This document shows positions 42,633-50,119 of a DNA stretch of 55,519 bases, in pieces. Numbering within the stretch: the first letter of the stretch is position 1; the number at the start of each line of letters is the position of its first letter. Origin of the DNA: Azohydromonas aeria (lineage in GTDB: Bacteria > Pseudomonadota > Gammaproteobacteria > Burkholderiales > Burkholderiaceae_C). Position numbers and translations under genes: made by a program. The notes under the pieces are model-generated. The model worked only from the letters and a program-made list of their open reading frames with translations. It had not been told where the DNA came from and ran no database searches. The stretch lies in the NCBI RefSeq assembly GCF_009760915.1, contig NZ_VIDQ01000048.1:1-55519 (forward strand), in the 5' to 3' direction.

Positions 42633-43300
42633 AGCTCGATCTCCATGCCGTCGAAGGCTTGTTCCAGCACGGGCTCGCCCGGCACGGGCGCGGGCGGCGG
42701 TGCGGCCGGGTGCAGCAGCACGCGCCGGCCTGCGCCGGCACTCTCGCCCGCCAGCGCCGCGCCGCCGTCGCCCAGCAGCAGGCAGTCGGCGCCGTGGTCG
42801 GGCGGCAGCGGCCAGGGGCCGGGCCAGTAGAGCAGGCGGCGGCCGTCGCGCAGGTCTTCCACCTCCAGTGCCAGCGTGGCGCCGGGGGCGAACTCGTCGC
42901 CGGCGGCAAAGGCCGTGAAGCGCAGCCCCGGCAGGGCCTCGATGCGGAAGGGCGCCACGGCGCTGTCGCCGGCCACGGGCAGCAGGTGCCAGCGCACGCC
43001 GCAGCAGCGGTCCACGACCTGCAGCAGCGGCAGCTCGGTGGTCAGCGTCTCGAACACCGCCGGCGTGGCATAGAGCTCCACGGGCGGGCCGTCGCGCAGG
43101 CCCAGCAGGCCCGAGACGTGGTCGAGCTGCGCGTCCATCAGCACCACGCCGGCCAGCGGCTGGGCCTGCAGCTGGGGATGGCGCTGGAGCTGGCGTTCCA
43201 GGTCGGTCGGTGCGTTGAGCAGTACCCAGCGGCTGCCGTCGGACAGCGCGGCGGCGCGCGCTGCGCTGCCCTCGGCACCGAGCAGCAACAGTTTCATCAT
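42629..43300 (-). CDS. Short PqqB-like MBL-fold protein
   Basis: 223 residues. The segment WVLLNAPTDLERQLQRHPQLQAQPLAGVVLMDAQLDHVSGLLGLRDGPPVELYATPAVFETL resembles PqqB, including the characteristic DAQLDH motif. PqqB is usually about 300 residues and begins GSAAGGGFPQWNC; this protein has GAEGSAARAAA instead, lacks that Cys and is about 80 residues shorter. It may have a role in PQQ handling other than biosynthesis. No pqqA, C, D or E is in the window. It is the first gene of the minus-strand operon, about 100 bases after a sigma-54 promoter. Confidence 0.72.
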   Translation of the reverse strand: MMKLLLLGAEGSAARAAALSDGSRWVLLNAPTDLERQLQRHPQLQAQPLAGVVLMDAQLDHVSGLLGLRDGPPVELYATPAVFETLTTELPLLQVVDRCCGVRWHLLPVAGDSAVAPFRIEALPGLRFTAFAAGDEFAPGATLALEVEDLRDGRRLLYWPGPWPLPPDHGADCLLLGDGGAALAGESAGAGRRVLLHPAAPPPAPVPGEPVLEQAFDGMEIEL

Positions 43301-43411
43301 GCGGCGGCGCGGCGTTCCGGCGCGGCGCGGTTGCGTTGGTGGGGCACGGGTGTCTCCGGTGAGTCCCGGCCCGCCGTCGTGGCGGGCCGGTCTTGCTTTT
43401 CAGGGCGTTTC

Positions 43412-43426
43412 GCAAGACCCGTGCCG
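43412..43426 (-). promoter_or_regulatory. Sigma-54 promoter of the PQQ/ExbBD-like operon
   Basis: Read on the minus strand: CGGCACGGGTCTTGC. The -24 GG (43425-43424) and -12 GC (43413-43412) are exactly 10 bases apart, and only the first base differs from TGGCAC-N5-TTGC. Transcription would start near 43400 and run into the PqqB-like gene at 43300. It lies in the 300-base gap that separates that gene from the sigma-54 activator gene. Confidence 0.8.
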
Positions 43427-43544
43427 CCGGGGCTTCGGCGGGCCATTCGCGGCGCTTTGACGCCGAAATGGCGCGCCGGGGTGCCGATTGATGCCGCCAT
43501 GGCGGCATCCGCGGCTTCGGTGGGCCCCGCGGCGGCCGGGTTTT

Positions 43545-43580
43545 GTGTCTCGGTGAAGCAGGATCGCTTCAGTCTGACAC
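43545..43580. promoter_or_regulatory. 36-base dyad, candidate activator-binding site (UAS)
   Basis: A symmetric double dyad: GTGTC-N4-TGAAGC-N6-GCTTCA-N4-GACAC, with all 11 arm bases on each side paired perfectly. Its centre is about 140 bases upstream of the -24 element of the sigma-54 promoter at 43412-43426, a normal distance for an enhancer-binding protein. The AcoR-like activator gene ends 21 bases away. Binding by that protein is inferred. Confidence 0.65.
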
Positions 43581-43587
43581 AGTGCAA

Positions 43588-43601
43588 ACCCGCGAGCGGG
43601 T
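43588..43601 (-). terminator. Hairpin at the end of the activator gene
   Basis: ACCCGC-TC-GCGGGT in minus-strand reading, touching the activator stop codon and followed by TTTGC. Six-base perfect stem with a two-base loop; the short T-run makes it a weak terminator at best. Confidence 0.4.
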
Positions 43602-45814
43602 CAGGAGACGTCGCTGTCCGGGCGGTTCCAGCGCAGCTTGCGATAGATGGTGTTGCGGCTGATGCCCAGCCGCTTCGACGCTTCGGAGATGTTGCCGCCG
43701 GCCGCGTCGAGCGCGGCCTGGATCATGGCGATCTCCTGCTCGTGCAGCGTGCGCGCCGTCGATGCCGGCATGGACGCCGAAGTTGCGCCCGCACCGGGCG
43801 GCAGGCCGGGCGCGAAACCCGCGGGCGCGGCCGGCGGCTGGGGCGCCGCGGCGGCGGCAGGGAAGTGCGCATCGAAGCCGGCGGCCGGCGGCATGGCCGC
43901 CTGGGCCGGCAGCGCGGTGCCGGACGGCGCGAAGCCCGCGGTGGCGAAGGCGGCGGGGGCGGCTGCCACGGGCTGCTGCTGCGCCTGCGCCTGCTGCTGC
44001 TGGGCCAGGCGGCGCACGTCGTCGAGGAAGTCGTCGGAGAGGTGCGCCTGCGTGATCATGGGCTCGCCCGCGGCCATGACGGCGGCGGTGCGCAGCACGT
44101 TGGCGAGCTGGCGGATGTTGCCCGGCCAGTCGCAGCGCTGGAACAGCGCCATGACCTCGGGGCTGATGCGCGGCGCGCCCTGCGGGCATTCCGCGGCCAG
44201 GATGCGCTGCGCCACCAGCGCCAGGTCGCTGCGCTCTCGCAACGGCGGCAGCCGCAGCACCAGGCCGTTGAGCCGGTAGTACAGGTCCTCGCGGAACTCG
44301 CCGCGCTGGATCATCTCGCGCAGGTTGCGGTGCGTGGCGCCGATGACGGCGATGTCCACGGCGATGGCCTTGCCGCTGCCCAGCGGCGTGACGCAGCGCT
44401 CCTGCAGCACGCGCAGCAACCGCGCCTGCAGCTGCAGCGGCATGTCGCCGATCTCGTCGAGGAAGAGGGTGCCGCCGTTGGCCTGCACGATGCGTCCGGT
44501 GGCACCCTTGCGCCGCGCGCCGGTGAAGGCGCCTTCCTCGTAGCCGAAGAGCTCGGCCTCGATCAGCGTCTCGGGGATGCTGGCGCAGTTGACCGCCACG
44601 AAGGGCTGCTTGGCGCGGTTCGAGTCCTGGTGCACCGCATGCGCCAACAACTCCTTGCCGGTGCCGGTCTCGCCCAGGATCAGCAGCGGGATGTCGCGGT
44701 TGATGATGCGCCGCGCCTTCTGCACCACGGCCTCGATCTGCGCATCGCCGGTCTGCAGGTACGACAGCCCCGTGGGCAGCGCCGCGGGCAGCTGCGTCGC
44801 CGCGGCGCCGGCCTCCGCCAGCGCGGCGCTTGCCGGCTGCGTGGGCTGCGCCACCGCCTCGCGCGGCGCGGCGCGCTGCTCGATGGCCGGCGCGCCCGCG
44901 GGCACGGCGGAGAAGGCCAGGGTGGCCCAGTCCATGCGGGCGCTGGCCAGCAGCTGGCGCCCGTCGGGCAGCGTGAGCTTCATGGGCAAGGCCAGCGGGC
45001 CGCGGAAATGGTCGGCCACGGCGCCGACGGTGGTGCCGAAGAGGGAGGTCAGCGTCTGGTTGCGCAGCGCCACGCCGGAGATGCCGAGCTGGTCGAGCGC
45101 GCTGCGGTTGGCGCCCAGAAGCTTGCCGTCGGCGCCCACCACCACGATGCCTTCGAGCAGCGTGCCGATGAACTCCGGGCGGCTGTGGAAGTGCAGCCGC
45201 AGCCGGTTGGCGCAATGGTCGTTGAGCCAGTGGTTCTCGATCATGCGCGCCGACATGCGCACGAGTCCCATGGTGTGCTGGTGGTAGGCGCGGTGGTCGC
45301 CGCTGACGTCGAGCACGCCGAGCATGTTGCCGCGCGGGTCGAAGATCGGTGCCGCCGAGCAGGTCAGAAACTGGTTGGCGTGCATGAAGTGCTCTTCGGC
45401 ATGCACGAGCGTGGGCCGCTCGGCGAAGAGCGCCGTGCCGATGGCGTTGGTGCCCTTGGAGTGCTCGGCCCAATTCACGCCCGGCGACAGCGCCACCTTG
45501 CCCGCGCGCGTCACGAACTCCTCGTCGCCCACGCTGTGCAGGATGGTGCCGTGCGCGTCGGTGAGCACGATCATGCTTTGCGTGCCGGCGATCTGCTCCA
45601 GCAGCAGCTCCATCACCGGCGCCGCGTGCGTGTGCAGCTTGCGGTTGCGCTCGCGCGCGTCGTTGAGGTCGCTGCGCATGAGCGGCTCGTAGTCCGGACG
45701 CTCGATGCGCGTGAGCCCCAGCGCGGCGCAGCGCTCGTGCGACTGCTTGATCAGGTCCACGTGGGCGGCCGGCCCTTCGGGCGGCGCCGCGATGCTGCTG
45801 CGGTGGATCGACAT
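43601..45814 (-). CDS. AcoR-like sigma-54-dependent transcriptional activator
   Basis: 737 residues. A GAF-type sensor (LTDAHGTILHSVGDEEFVTRAG, WAEHSKGTNAIGTAL, TCSAAPIFDPRGNMLGVLDVSG) lies at about 65-210, then a PAS-like segment at about 235-330. The AAA+ domain follows with Walker A GETGTGKE, the sigma-54 contact loop GAFTGA and Walker B GGTLFLDEIGDM. The C-terminus is a Fis-type HTH (AALDAAGGNISEASKRLGISRNTIYRKL). A ~75-residue Ala/Pro/Gln-rich linker between the last two is unusual. Regulators of this type (AcoR, and activators of alcohol oxidation genes) act with sigma-54. Three such promoters lie nearby. Start 45814 (MSIHRSS); the frame stays open to 46033. Confidence 0.9.
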   Translation of the reverse strand: MSIHRSSIAAPPEGPAAHVDLIKQSHERCAALGLTRIERPDYEPLMRSDLNDARERNRKLHTHAAPVMELLLEQIAGTQSMIVLTDAHGTILHSVGDEEFVTRAGKVALSPGVNWAEHSKGTNAIGTALFAERPTLVHAEEHFMHANQFLTCSAAPIFDPRGNMLGVLDVSGDHRAYHQHTMGLVRMSARMIENHWLNDHCANRLRLHFHSRPEFIGTLLEGIVVVGADGKLLGANRSALDQLGISGVALRNQTLTSLFGTTVGAVADHFRGPLALPMKLTLPDGRQLLASARMDWATLAFSAVPAGAPAIEQRAAPREAVAQPTQPASAALAEAGAAATQLPAALPTGLSYLQTGDAQIEAVVQKARRIINRDIPLLILGETGTGKELLAHAVHQDSNRAKQPFVAVNCASIPETLIEAELFGYEEGAFTGARRKGATGRIVQANGGTLFLDEIGDMPLQLQARLLRVLQERCVTPLGSGKAIAVDIAVIGATHRNLREMIQRGEFREDLYYRLNGLVLRLPPLRERSDLALVAQRILAAECPQGAPRISPEVMALFQRCDWPGNIRQLANVLRTAAVMAAGEPMITQAHLSDDFLDDVRRLAQQQQAQAQQQPVAAAPAAFATAGFAPSGTALPAQAAMPPAAGFDAHFPAAAAAPQPPAAPAGFAPGLPPGAGATSASMPASTARTLHEQEIAMIQAALDAAGGNISEASKRLGISRNTIYRKLRWNRPDSDVS

Positions 45815-45940
45815 GGTGGCGAGGTCTCCGTGGCGTGCGTCCGGGCACGTCCGTTTGTGGGGCCGAGGTGTCGGCGCTGCTGTGACAGCGGGCCGCGGCA
45901 TTGTTTCATTCTTGAGCAGGTTCACCCTGCGCGGGCGCAA

Positions 45941-45961
45941 TGCTGTAGCAATCGTATAGCA
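45941..45961. promoter_or_regulatory. Dyad upstream of the pedF sigma-54 promoter
   Basis: TGCTGTA (45941-45947) and TATAGCA (45955-45961) are inverted with one mismatch around 7 bases. It lies about 78 bases before the -24 element of the pedF promoter and between the divergent activator and pedF genes. It could be an enhancer or the activator's autoregulatory site. CTGTGACAG at 45880-45888 is another candidate in the same gap. Confidence 0.4.
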
Positions 45962-46027
45962 CTGTCCACCCGGCATACCCGCACGGCGGACCCCGTGCGC
46001 AGTGACGAATTCACGCTGCGGCGTCCG

Positions 46028-46042
46028 TGGCACAGCCCTTGC
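46028..46042 (+). promoter_or_regulatory. Sigma-54 promoter of pedF (perfect consensus)
   Basis: TGGCACAGCCCTTGC matches TGGCAC-N5-TTGC completely; GG at 46029-46030 and GC at 46041-46042 are 10 bases apart. The predicted start near 46054 leaves a ~33-base leader with a CAGGAGA SD before the pedF ATG. Confidence 0.9.
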
Positions 46043-46086
46043 AAAACTCCGGCCCGTTCCCGCTCAACAACCCCAGGAGACAAAAG

Positions 46087-46581
46087 ATGACCGAGCGTTC
46101 CAACGCCCGCATGGCCGTGCGCCGCCCTGCGCGCCTTGCCGCCCTGATGGCCGGCCTGCTGGTGGCCGGTGCCGCCCTGGCCCACGGCGACGTCACGCCG
46201 CAGGCAGTGGACACCAGGGAGCTGCCCTCGCTGGGCGAAGGCTGGCGCGACCAGAACCCGTTCAGCGGCAACGACAAGGCCATCAAGATCGGCTCCTCGG
46301 CCTACAACCAGAACTGCGCCCGCTGCCACGGCCTGGAGGCCATCTCCGGCGGCATCGCGCCCGACCTGCGCAAGCTCGACAATGAGTGCGCCAACCAGAA
46401 GGCCGAGGCCAAGAAGAAGGCCTGCGCCAAGGAAATCGACGACTACTACCTGACCACCGTGCGCAACGGCCGCACGCGCAACGGCGCGGTGTACATGCCG
46501 CCCTTCGAGGGCATGCTCAACCAGGAGGCGATCTGGTCGATCAAGGCCTACCTGGAAACCCGCCGCGAGAAGCCGCTGTGA
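46087..46581 (+). CDS. pedF: PedF-type cytochrome c-550 (four-cysteine)
   Basis: 164 residues. Signal peptide LAALMAGLLVAGAALA, then a single c-type heme site CARCHG and a distal Met in YMPPFEGM. Two additional cysteines in NECANQKAEAKKKACAKE define the four-Cys cytochrome c-550 type found with PQQ alcohol dehydrogenases. It accepts electrons from the dehydrogenase in the periplasm and passes them to the oxidase. SD CAGGAGA about 6 bases upstream. The next gene follows after 2 bases. Confidence 0.92.
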   Translation: MTERSNARMAVRRPARLAALMAGLLVAGAALAHGDVTPQAVDTRELPSLGEGWRDQNPFSGNDKAIKIGSSAYNQNCARCHGLEAISGGIAPDLRKLDNECANQKAEAKKKACAKEIDDYYLTTVRNGRTRNGAVYMPPFEGMLNQEAIWSIKAYLETRREKPL

Positions 46582-46583
46582 CC

Positions 46584-47429
46584 ATGGCGCGCTCACAGCT
46601 GATGGGGCGCCGCACGGCGCTTCGCGCCCTGGCCGGCGCCGGTGCCATGGCGCTGGGCCTGCCGCTGGCGGCTACCCCGATGGACAAGATCACGGCGCGC
46701 GGCTCGCTGGTCGTGGGCCTCTACACCGAGATGCCGCCGTTCCACGACAACGGCAAGGGCATCGACGTCGAGCTCGCCGGCGCGCTGGCGCAGGCGCTGG
46801 GCGTGAAGCTGTCGGTGCTGCCGTTCCCGGCCGGCGAGGCCATGAACGACGACCTGCGCAACATGGTCTGGCGCGGTCATTACCTGGGCTACGGCCCGGC
46901 CGACGTGCTGCTGCACGTGCCGGTGGACCGGCCGCTGATGCAGGAGAACCCGCAGGTCAGCATCTTCGGCCCGTACTACCGCGACCGCGTCGCCGTGGCG
47001 CGGCGCCTGGACGCGCTGCCCACGCTGGAGAGCCTGTCGCAGCTGGGCAAGGCGCAGGTGGCGGTGCCGGGGCTGTCGCTGGCGGGCTGGCTGCTCATCG
47101 GCGCCGACGGCGGCGCCTACAAGGAGCAGCTGCACACCAAGCTCAAGGACGGCGTCGAGGCGGCGAAGTCGCTGCAGCGCGGCGAGGTCCAGGCCGCGGC
47201 CGGCCTCATGTCGGAGCTGCAGAGCGTGCTGCGCGGCGACGAGCGCTTCGCCATCGAGCCGCTGCCGAGCCCGCGCGCGCCGCGCGAGGGCTGGGCGGTG
47301 GGCATGGCGGTGAAGAAGGACGCCACCGAGCTGTCGCACGCGCTGCAGGGCGCGCTCAACGGACTGGTCAAGGACGGGCGGCTGGCCGCCATGTTCGAGC
47401 GCCACAACGTCGCCTGGCGCCCGGTGTAG
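46584..47429 (+). CDS. Quinoprotein dehydrogenase-associated MoxJ-like binding protein
   Basis: 281 residues with a twin-Arg containing signal (GRRTALRALAGAGAMALGLPLAA). The mature part is a type II solute-binding fold: GSLVVGLYTEMPPFHDNGKGIDVELAGALAQALGVKLSVLPF, then WRGHYLGYGPADVLLHVPVDRPL and VSIFGPYYRDRVAVARR. This is the MoxJ-like type always seen next to PQQ dehydrogenase and cytochrome genes, thought to help dehydrogenase maturation or cytochrome interaction. It is in one operon with pedF. Confidence 0.87.
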   Translation: MARSQLMGRRTALRALAGAGAMALGLPLAATPMDKITARGSLVVGLYTEMPPFHDNGKGIDVELAGALAQALGVKLSVLPFPAGEAMNDDLRNMVWRGHYLGYGPADVLLHVPVDRPLMQENPQVSIFGPYYRDRVAVARRLDALPTLESLSQLGKAQVAVPGLSLAGWLLIGADGGAYKEQLHTKLKDGVEAAKSLQRGEVQAAAGLMSELQSVLRGDERFAIEPLPSPRAPREGWAVGMAVKKDATELSHALQGALNGLVKDGRLAAMFERHNVAWRPV

Positions 47430-47498
47430 CAACTTGGAGCAGCGAGCCCGGCCGTTTGGGGGTTTCACCCATGTAGGCGGGGCCCTCTTGCGCCGACA

Positions 47499-47618
47499 AC
47501 ATAGGTATGCAAGTGCATAGGGTCCTCGGACCCTGGGCGTCCGGCGGTGCGGTGTTGGAGCCGCGCGCGGCCGGGCGCCTCGTTTTCTGCCTTCACATAG
47601 GCAGTGGTGTGCATAGGG
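47499..47618 (+). promoter_or_regulatory. AOR operon control region: two 24-base direct repeats with four CATAGG boxes
   Basis: ACATAGG-N7-GTGCATAGGG occurs at 47499-47522 and 47595-47618, 96 bases apart. Each copy holds two CATAGG boxes 16 bases apart (47500, 47516, 47596, 47612). Copy 1 also contains TATGC-AAGT-GCATA and directly abuts a perfect inverted repeat AGGGTCC-TC-GGACCCT (47519-47534). The whole lies in the 245-base gap before the FeS gene. It is probably the binding region of a regulator, perhaps the ModE-like one; this is inference. Confidence 0.6.
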
Positions 47619-47674
47619 GAGTGCGGTCCCGGCGCGGTGCACCGGCGAAACGCGGCCAATCGGAAGGAAAACTC

Positions 47675-48151
47675 ATGCAGAAGTCGCTTCACATCAATCC
47701 GGACAAGTGCACCGGCTGTCTCCAGTGCGAGATGGCGTGCAGCTTCGAGAACTACGCCACCTTTGCGCCGGCCAAGTCGCGCATCAAGGTGTTCGACTTC
47801 CACCACACGGGGCGCAAGGTGCCCTACACCTGCACGCAGTGCGACGAGGCCTGGTGCCTGCACGCCTGCCCGGTGGAAGCCATCACGATCAACGCGCTCA
47901 CCGGCGCCAAGGTCGTGAGCGAGACGACCTGCGTGGGCTGCAAGGTCTGCACCATCAGCTGCCCCTTCGGCACCATCAACTACGTGCAGGAAACGGGCAA
48001 GGTCCAGAAGTGCGACCTCTGCGGCGGCGACCCTGCGTGCGCCACCGCCTGCCCCACCGGCGCCATCACCTACGTCGACTCGAACTGGACCGGCCTCGGC
48101 AAGATGGCCGCCTGGGCCGAGAAGCTCGGCAACCAGCCCAGCGCGGCTTGA
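47675..48151 (+). CDS. AOR electron-transfer subunit, polyferredoxin (AorA-like)
   Basis: 158 residues with four [4Fe-4S] cysteine sets: CTGCLQCEMAC, CTQCDEAWCLHACP, CVGCKVCTISCP and CDLCGGDPACATACP. This HycB/DmsB-like polyferredoxin is the small subunit in bacterial tungsten AOR complexes such as AorABC of Aromatoleum, linking the W-cofactor subunit to the FAD subunit. No signal peptide, so cytoplasmic. GGAAGGAAAA SD before the ATG. The AOR gene follows after 24 bases. Confidence 0.9.
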   Translation: MQKSLHINPDKCTGCLQCEMACSFENYATFAPAKSRIKVFDFHHTGRKVPYTCTQCDEAWCLHACPVEAITINALTGAKVVSETTCVGCKVCTISCPFGTINYVQETGKVQKCDLCGGDPACATACPTGAITYVDSNWTGLGKMAAWAEKLGNQPSAA

Positions 48152-48175
48152 TTCAACAAGACTAAGGAGCAGCAC

Positions 48176-50023
48176 ATGTCCTGGGCAGGAAAGATCCTTC
48201 GCGTCAACCTCACCGAAGGCACCGTCAAGTCGGAGCCGCTGAAGATGGAGTGGGCGCGCGAATACCTCGGCTCGCGCGGGCTGGGCACCAAGTACTTCGT
48301 CGAGGAAGTCGACGCCAAGGTCGACCCGCTGTCGGCCGAGAACAAGATCATCTGGGCCACCGGGCCGCTGACCGGCACGATGGCCTCCACGGGCGGGCGC
48401 TACACCGTCATCACCAAGGGCCCGCTGACCGGCGCCATCGCCTGCTCCAACTCGGGCGGCTACTGGGGCTCGGAGCTGAAGTTCGCGGGCTGGGACATGA
48501 TCATCTTCGAGGGCGCGTCCCCGAAGCCCGTGTACCTGTACGTCGAGAACGACCTGGCCGAGCTGCGTGACGCCAGCCACCTGTGGGGCCACAGCGTCTG
48601 GGAGACGGAAGAGACGCTCAAGAAGCTGCACCAGGACCCGCTGCTGCGCATCAGCACCATCGGCCTGGCCGGCGAGAACCAGGTCCTGTTCTCGTGCATC
48701 GTCAACGACCTGCACCGCGCCGCCGGCCGCTCGGGCGTGGGCGCCGTGATGGGCAGCAAGAACCTCAAGGCGGTGGCCGTGCGCGGCACCCTGGGCGTGG
48801 GCAACGTGGCCGACCCCAAGGAGTTCATGAAGGTCACCTTCGAGAAGAAGAAGATCCTCGCCGACAACGCCGTGACGGGCCAGGGCCTGCCGACCTACGG
48901 CACGCAGGTGCTGATGAACGTCATCAACGAGATCGGCGCGCTGCCCACGCGCAACCATCGCGACGTGCAGTTCGACGGCGCCAAGGACATCTCGGCCGAG
49001 GCCATGGCCGCCCCGCGCGCCACCGACGGCAAGAAGCACCTGGTGACGAACCAGGCCTGCTTCGGCTGCACCATCGCGTGCGGGCGCATCTCCAAGATGG
49101 ACGAGACGCACTTCTCGGTGCAGAACAAGCCGCAGTACTGGGGCGCCTCCGGCGGCCTGGAGTACGAGGCGGCCTGGGCCCTGGGCGCGGCCAACGGCGT
49201 CAACGACCTGGAGGCGCTGCAGTACGCCAACCTGCTGTGCAACGAGCAGGGCATGGACCCCATCAGCTTCGGTGCCACCATCGGCGCGGTGATGGAGCTC
49301 TACGAGATGGGCGTGCTCACCGCCGAGCAGATCGGCACCGAGGCCCCGTTCGGCTCGGCCAAGGCGCTGTGCGAGCTCGTCGAGATGACCGCCAAGGGCG
49401 AGGGCTTCGGCAAGGAGATCGGCCTGGGCTCGGCGCGGCTGACCGCCAAGTACGGCCACCCCGACCTGAGCATGAGCGTCAAGGGCCAGGAGTTCCCGGC
49501 CTATGACAGCCGCGGCATCCAGGGCATGGGCCTGACCTACGCCACCAGCAACCGCGGCGCGTGCCACCTGCGCTCGTACACCGTGGCTTCGGAAGTGCTG
49601 GGCATCCCGGTCAAGACCGACCCGCTGACCGCCGAGGGCAAGCCCGAGCTGGTCAAGGCCTTCCAGGACGCGACCGCCGCCTTCGACGCCGCGGGCATCT
49701 GCATCTTCACCAGCTTCGCCTGGACCGTGGCCGACGTGCAGCCCCAGGTGGCCGCGGCCTGCGGCCCGGAGTTCACGCTGGAGAAGATGAACGAGATCGG
49801 CGAGCGCATCTGGAACATGGAGCGCGACTTCAACAACCGCGCCGGCTTCACCGCCAAGGACGACACGCTGCCCAAGCGGCTGCTGACCGAGCCGGCCAAG
49901 ACCGGCCCGGCCAAGGGCCTGGTCAACAAGCTGCCCGAGATGCTGCCCAAGTACTACGAGATTCGTGGCTGGGACGCCGAGGGGCGCCTGAAGCCCGACA
50001 CCCGGGAGCGCCTGGGCCTGTGA
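48176..50023 (+). CDS. Tungsten-dependent aldehyde:ferredoxin oxidoreductase, large subunit (AorB-like)
   Basis: 615 residues, normal AOR length. The N-terminal motif GKILRVNLTEGTVKSEPL and YLGSRGLGTKYFVEEV and the domain-1 pattern GRYTVITKGPLTGAIACSNSGGYWGSELKFAGWD are diagnostic. The cluster ligands CFGCTIAC are at 295-302, with a late fourth Cys in AGICIF. AAGRSGVGAVMGSKNLKAVAV is the pterin-binding signature. The enzyme oxidises aldehydes to carboxylic acids with a bis-tungstopterin and a [4Fe-4S] cluster. Tungsten is supported by the tupBCA genes in the same window. It has a strong AAGGAGCAGC SD. Confidence 0.96.
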   Translation: MSWAGKILRVNLTEGTVKSEPLKMEWAREYLGSRGLGTKYFVEEVDAKVDPLSAENKIIWATGPLTGTMASTGGRYTVITKGPLTGAIACSNSGGYWGSELKFAGWDMIIFEGASPKPVYLYVENDLAELRDASHLWGHSVWETEETLKKLHQDPLLRISTIGLAGENQVLFSCIVNDLHRAAGRSGVGAVMGSKNLKAVAVRGTLGVGNVADPKEFMKVTFEKKKILADNAVTGQGLPTYGTQVLMNVINEIGALPTRNHRDVQFDGAKDISAEAMAAPRATDGKKHLVTNQACFGCTIACGRISKMDETHFSVQNKPQYWGASGGLEYEAAWALGAANGVNDLEALQYANLLCNEQGMDPISFGATIGAVMELYEMGVLTAEQIGTEAPFGSAKALCELVEMTAKGEGFGKEIGLGSARLTAKYGHPDLSMSVKGQEFPAYDSRGIQGMGLTYATSNRGACHLRSYTVASEVLGIPVKTDPLTAEGKPELVKAFQDATAAFDAAGICIFTSFAWTVADVQPQVAAACGPEFTLEKMNEIGERIWNMERDFNNRAGFTAKDDTLPKRLLTEPAKTGPAKGLVNKLPEMLPKYYEIRGWDAEGRLKPDTRERLGL

Positions 50024-50094
50024 TCCCGGAGCCGTCGCGCCCCGTGGAGTGATCCGTCGGGGCGCACGGAAGTACTTCGCTGGTAAATCAGTGG

Positions 50095-50119
50095 AAAGGC
50101 GGTCCGAGGCCGCCTTTTT
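50095..50119 (+). terminator. Intrinsic terminator between the AOR and FAD subunit genes
   Basis: AAAGGCGG (50095-50102) pairs with CCGCCTTT (50110-50117), loop TCCGAGG, and a five-T run at 50115-50119. This is the best intrinsic terminator in the window. It sits inside the operon, 72 bases after the AOR stop and 15 bases before the next start codon. Confidence 0.85.

Noticed and set aside
43297..43587. A 96-codon minus-strand frame overlapping the PqqB-like start, considered as pqqA or a small gene
   Set aside because: It lacks the E-x3-Y motif of PqqA and covers the sigma-54 promoter and the 36-base dyad, so it is regulatory DNA rather than coding.
42476..46090. A 1204-codon open frame on the plus strand
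   Set aside because: It is antisense to the activator and ABC genes and has the same low-complexity Ala/Arg/His composition typical of shadow frames.
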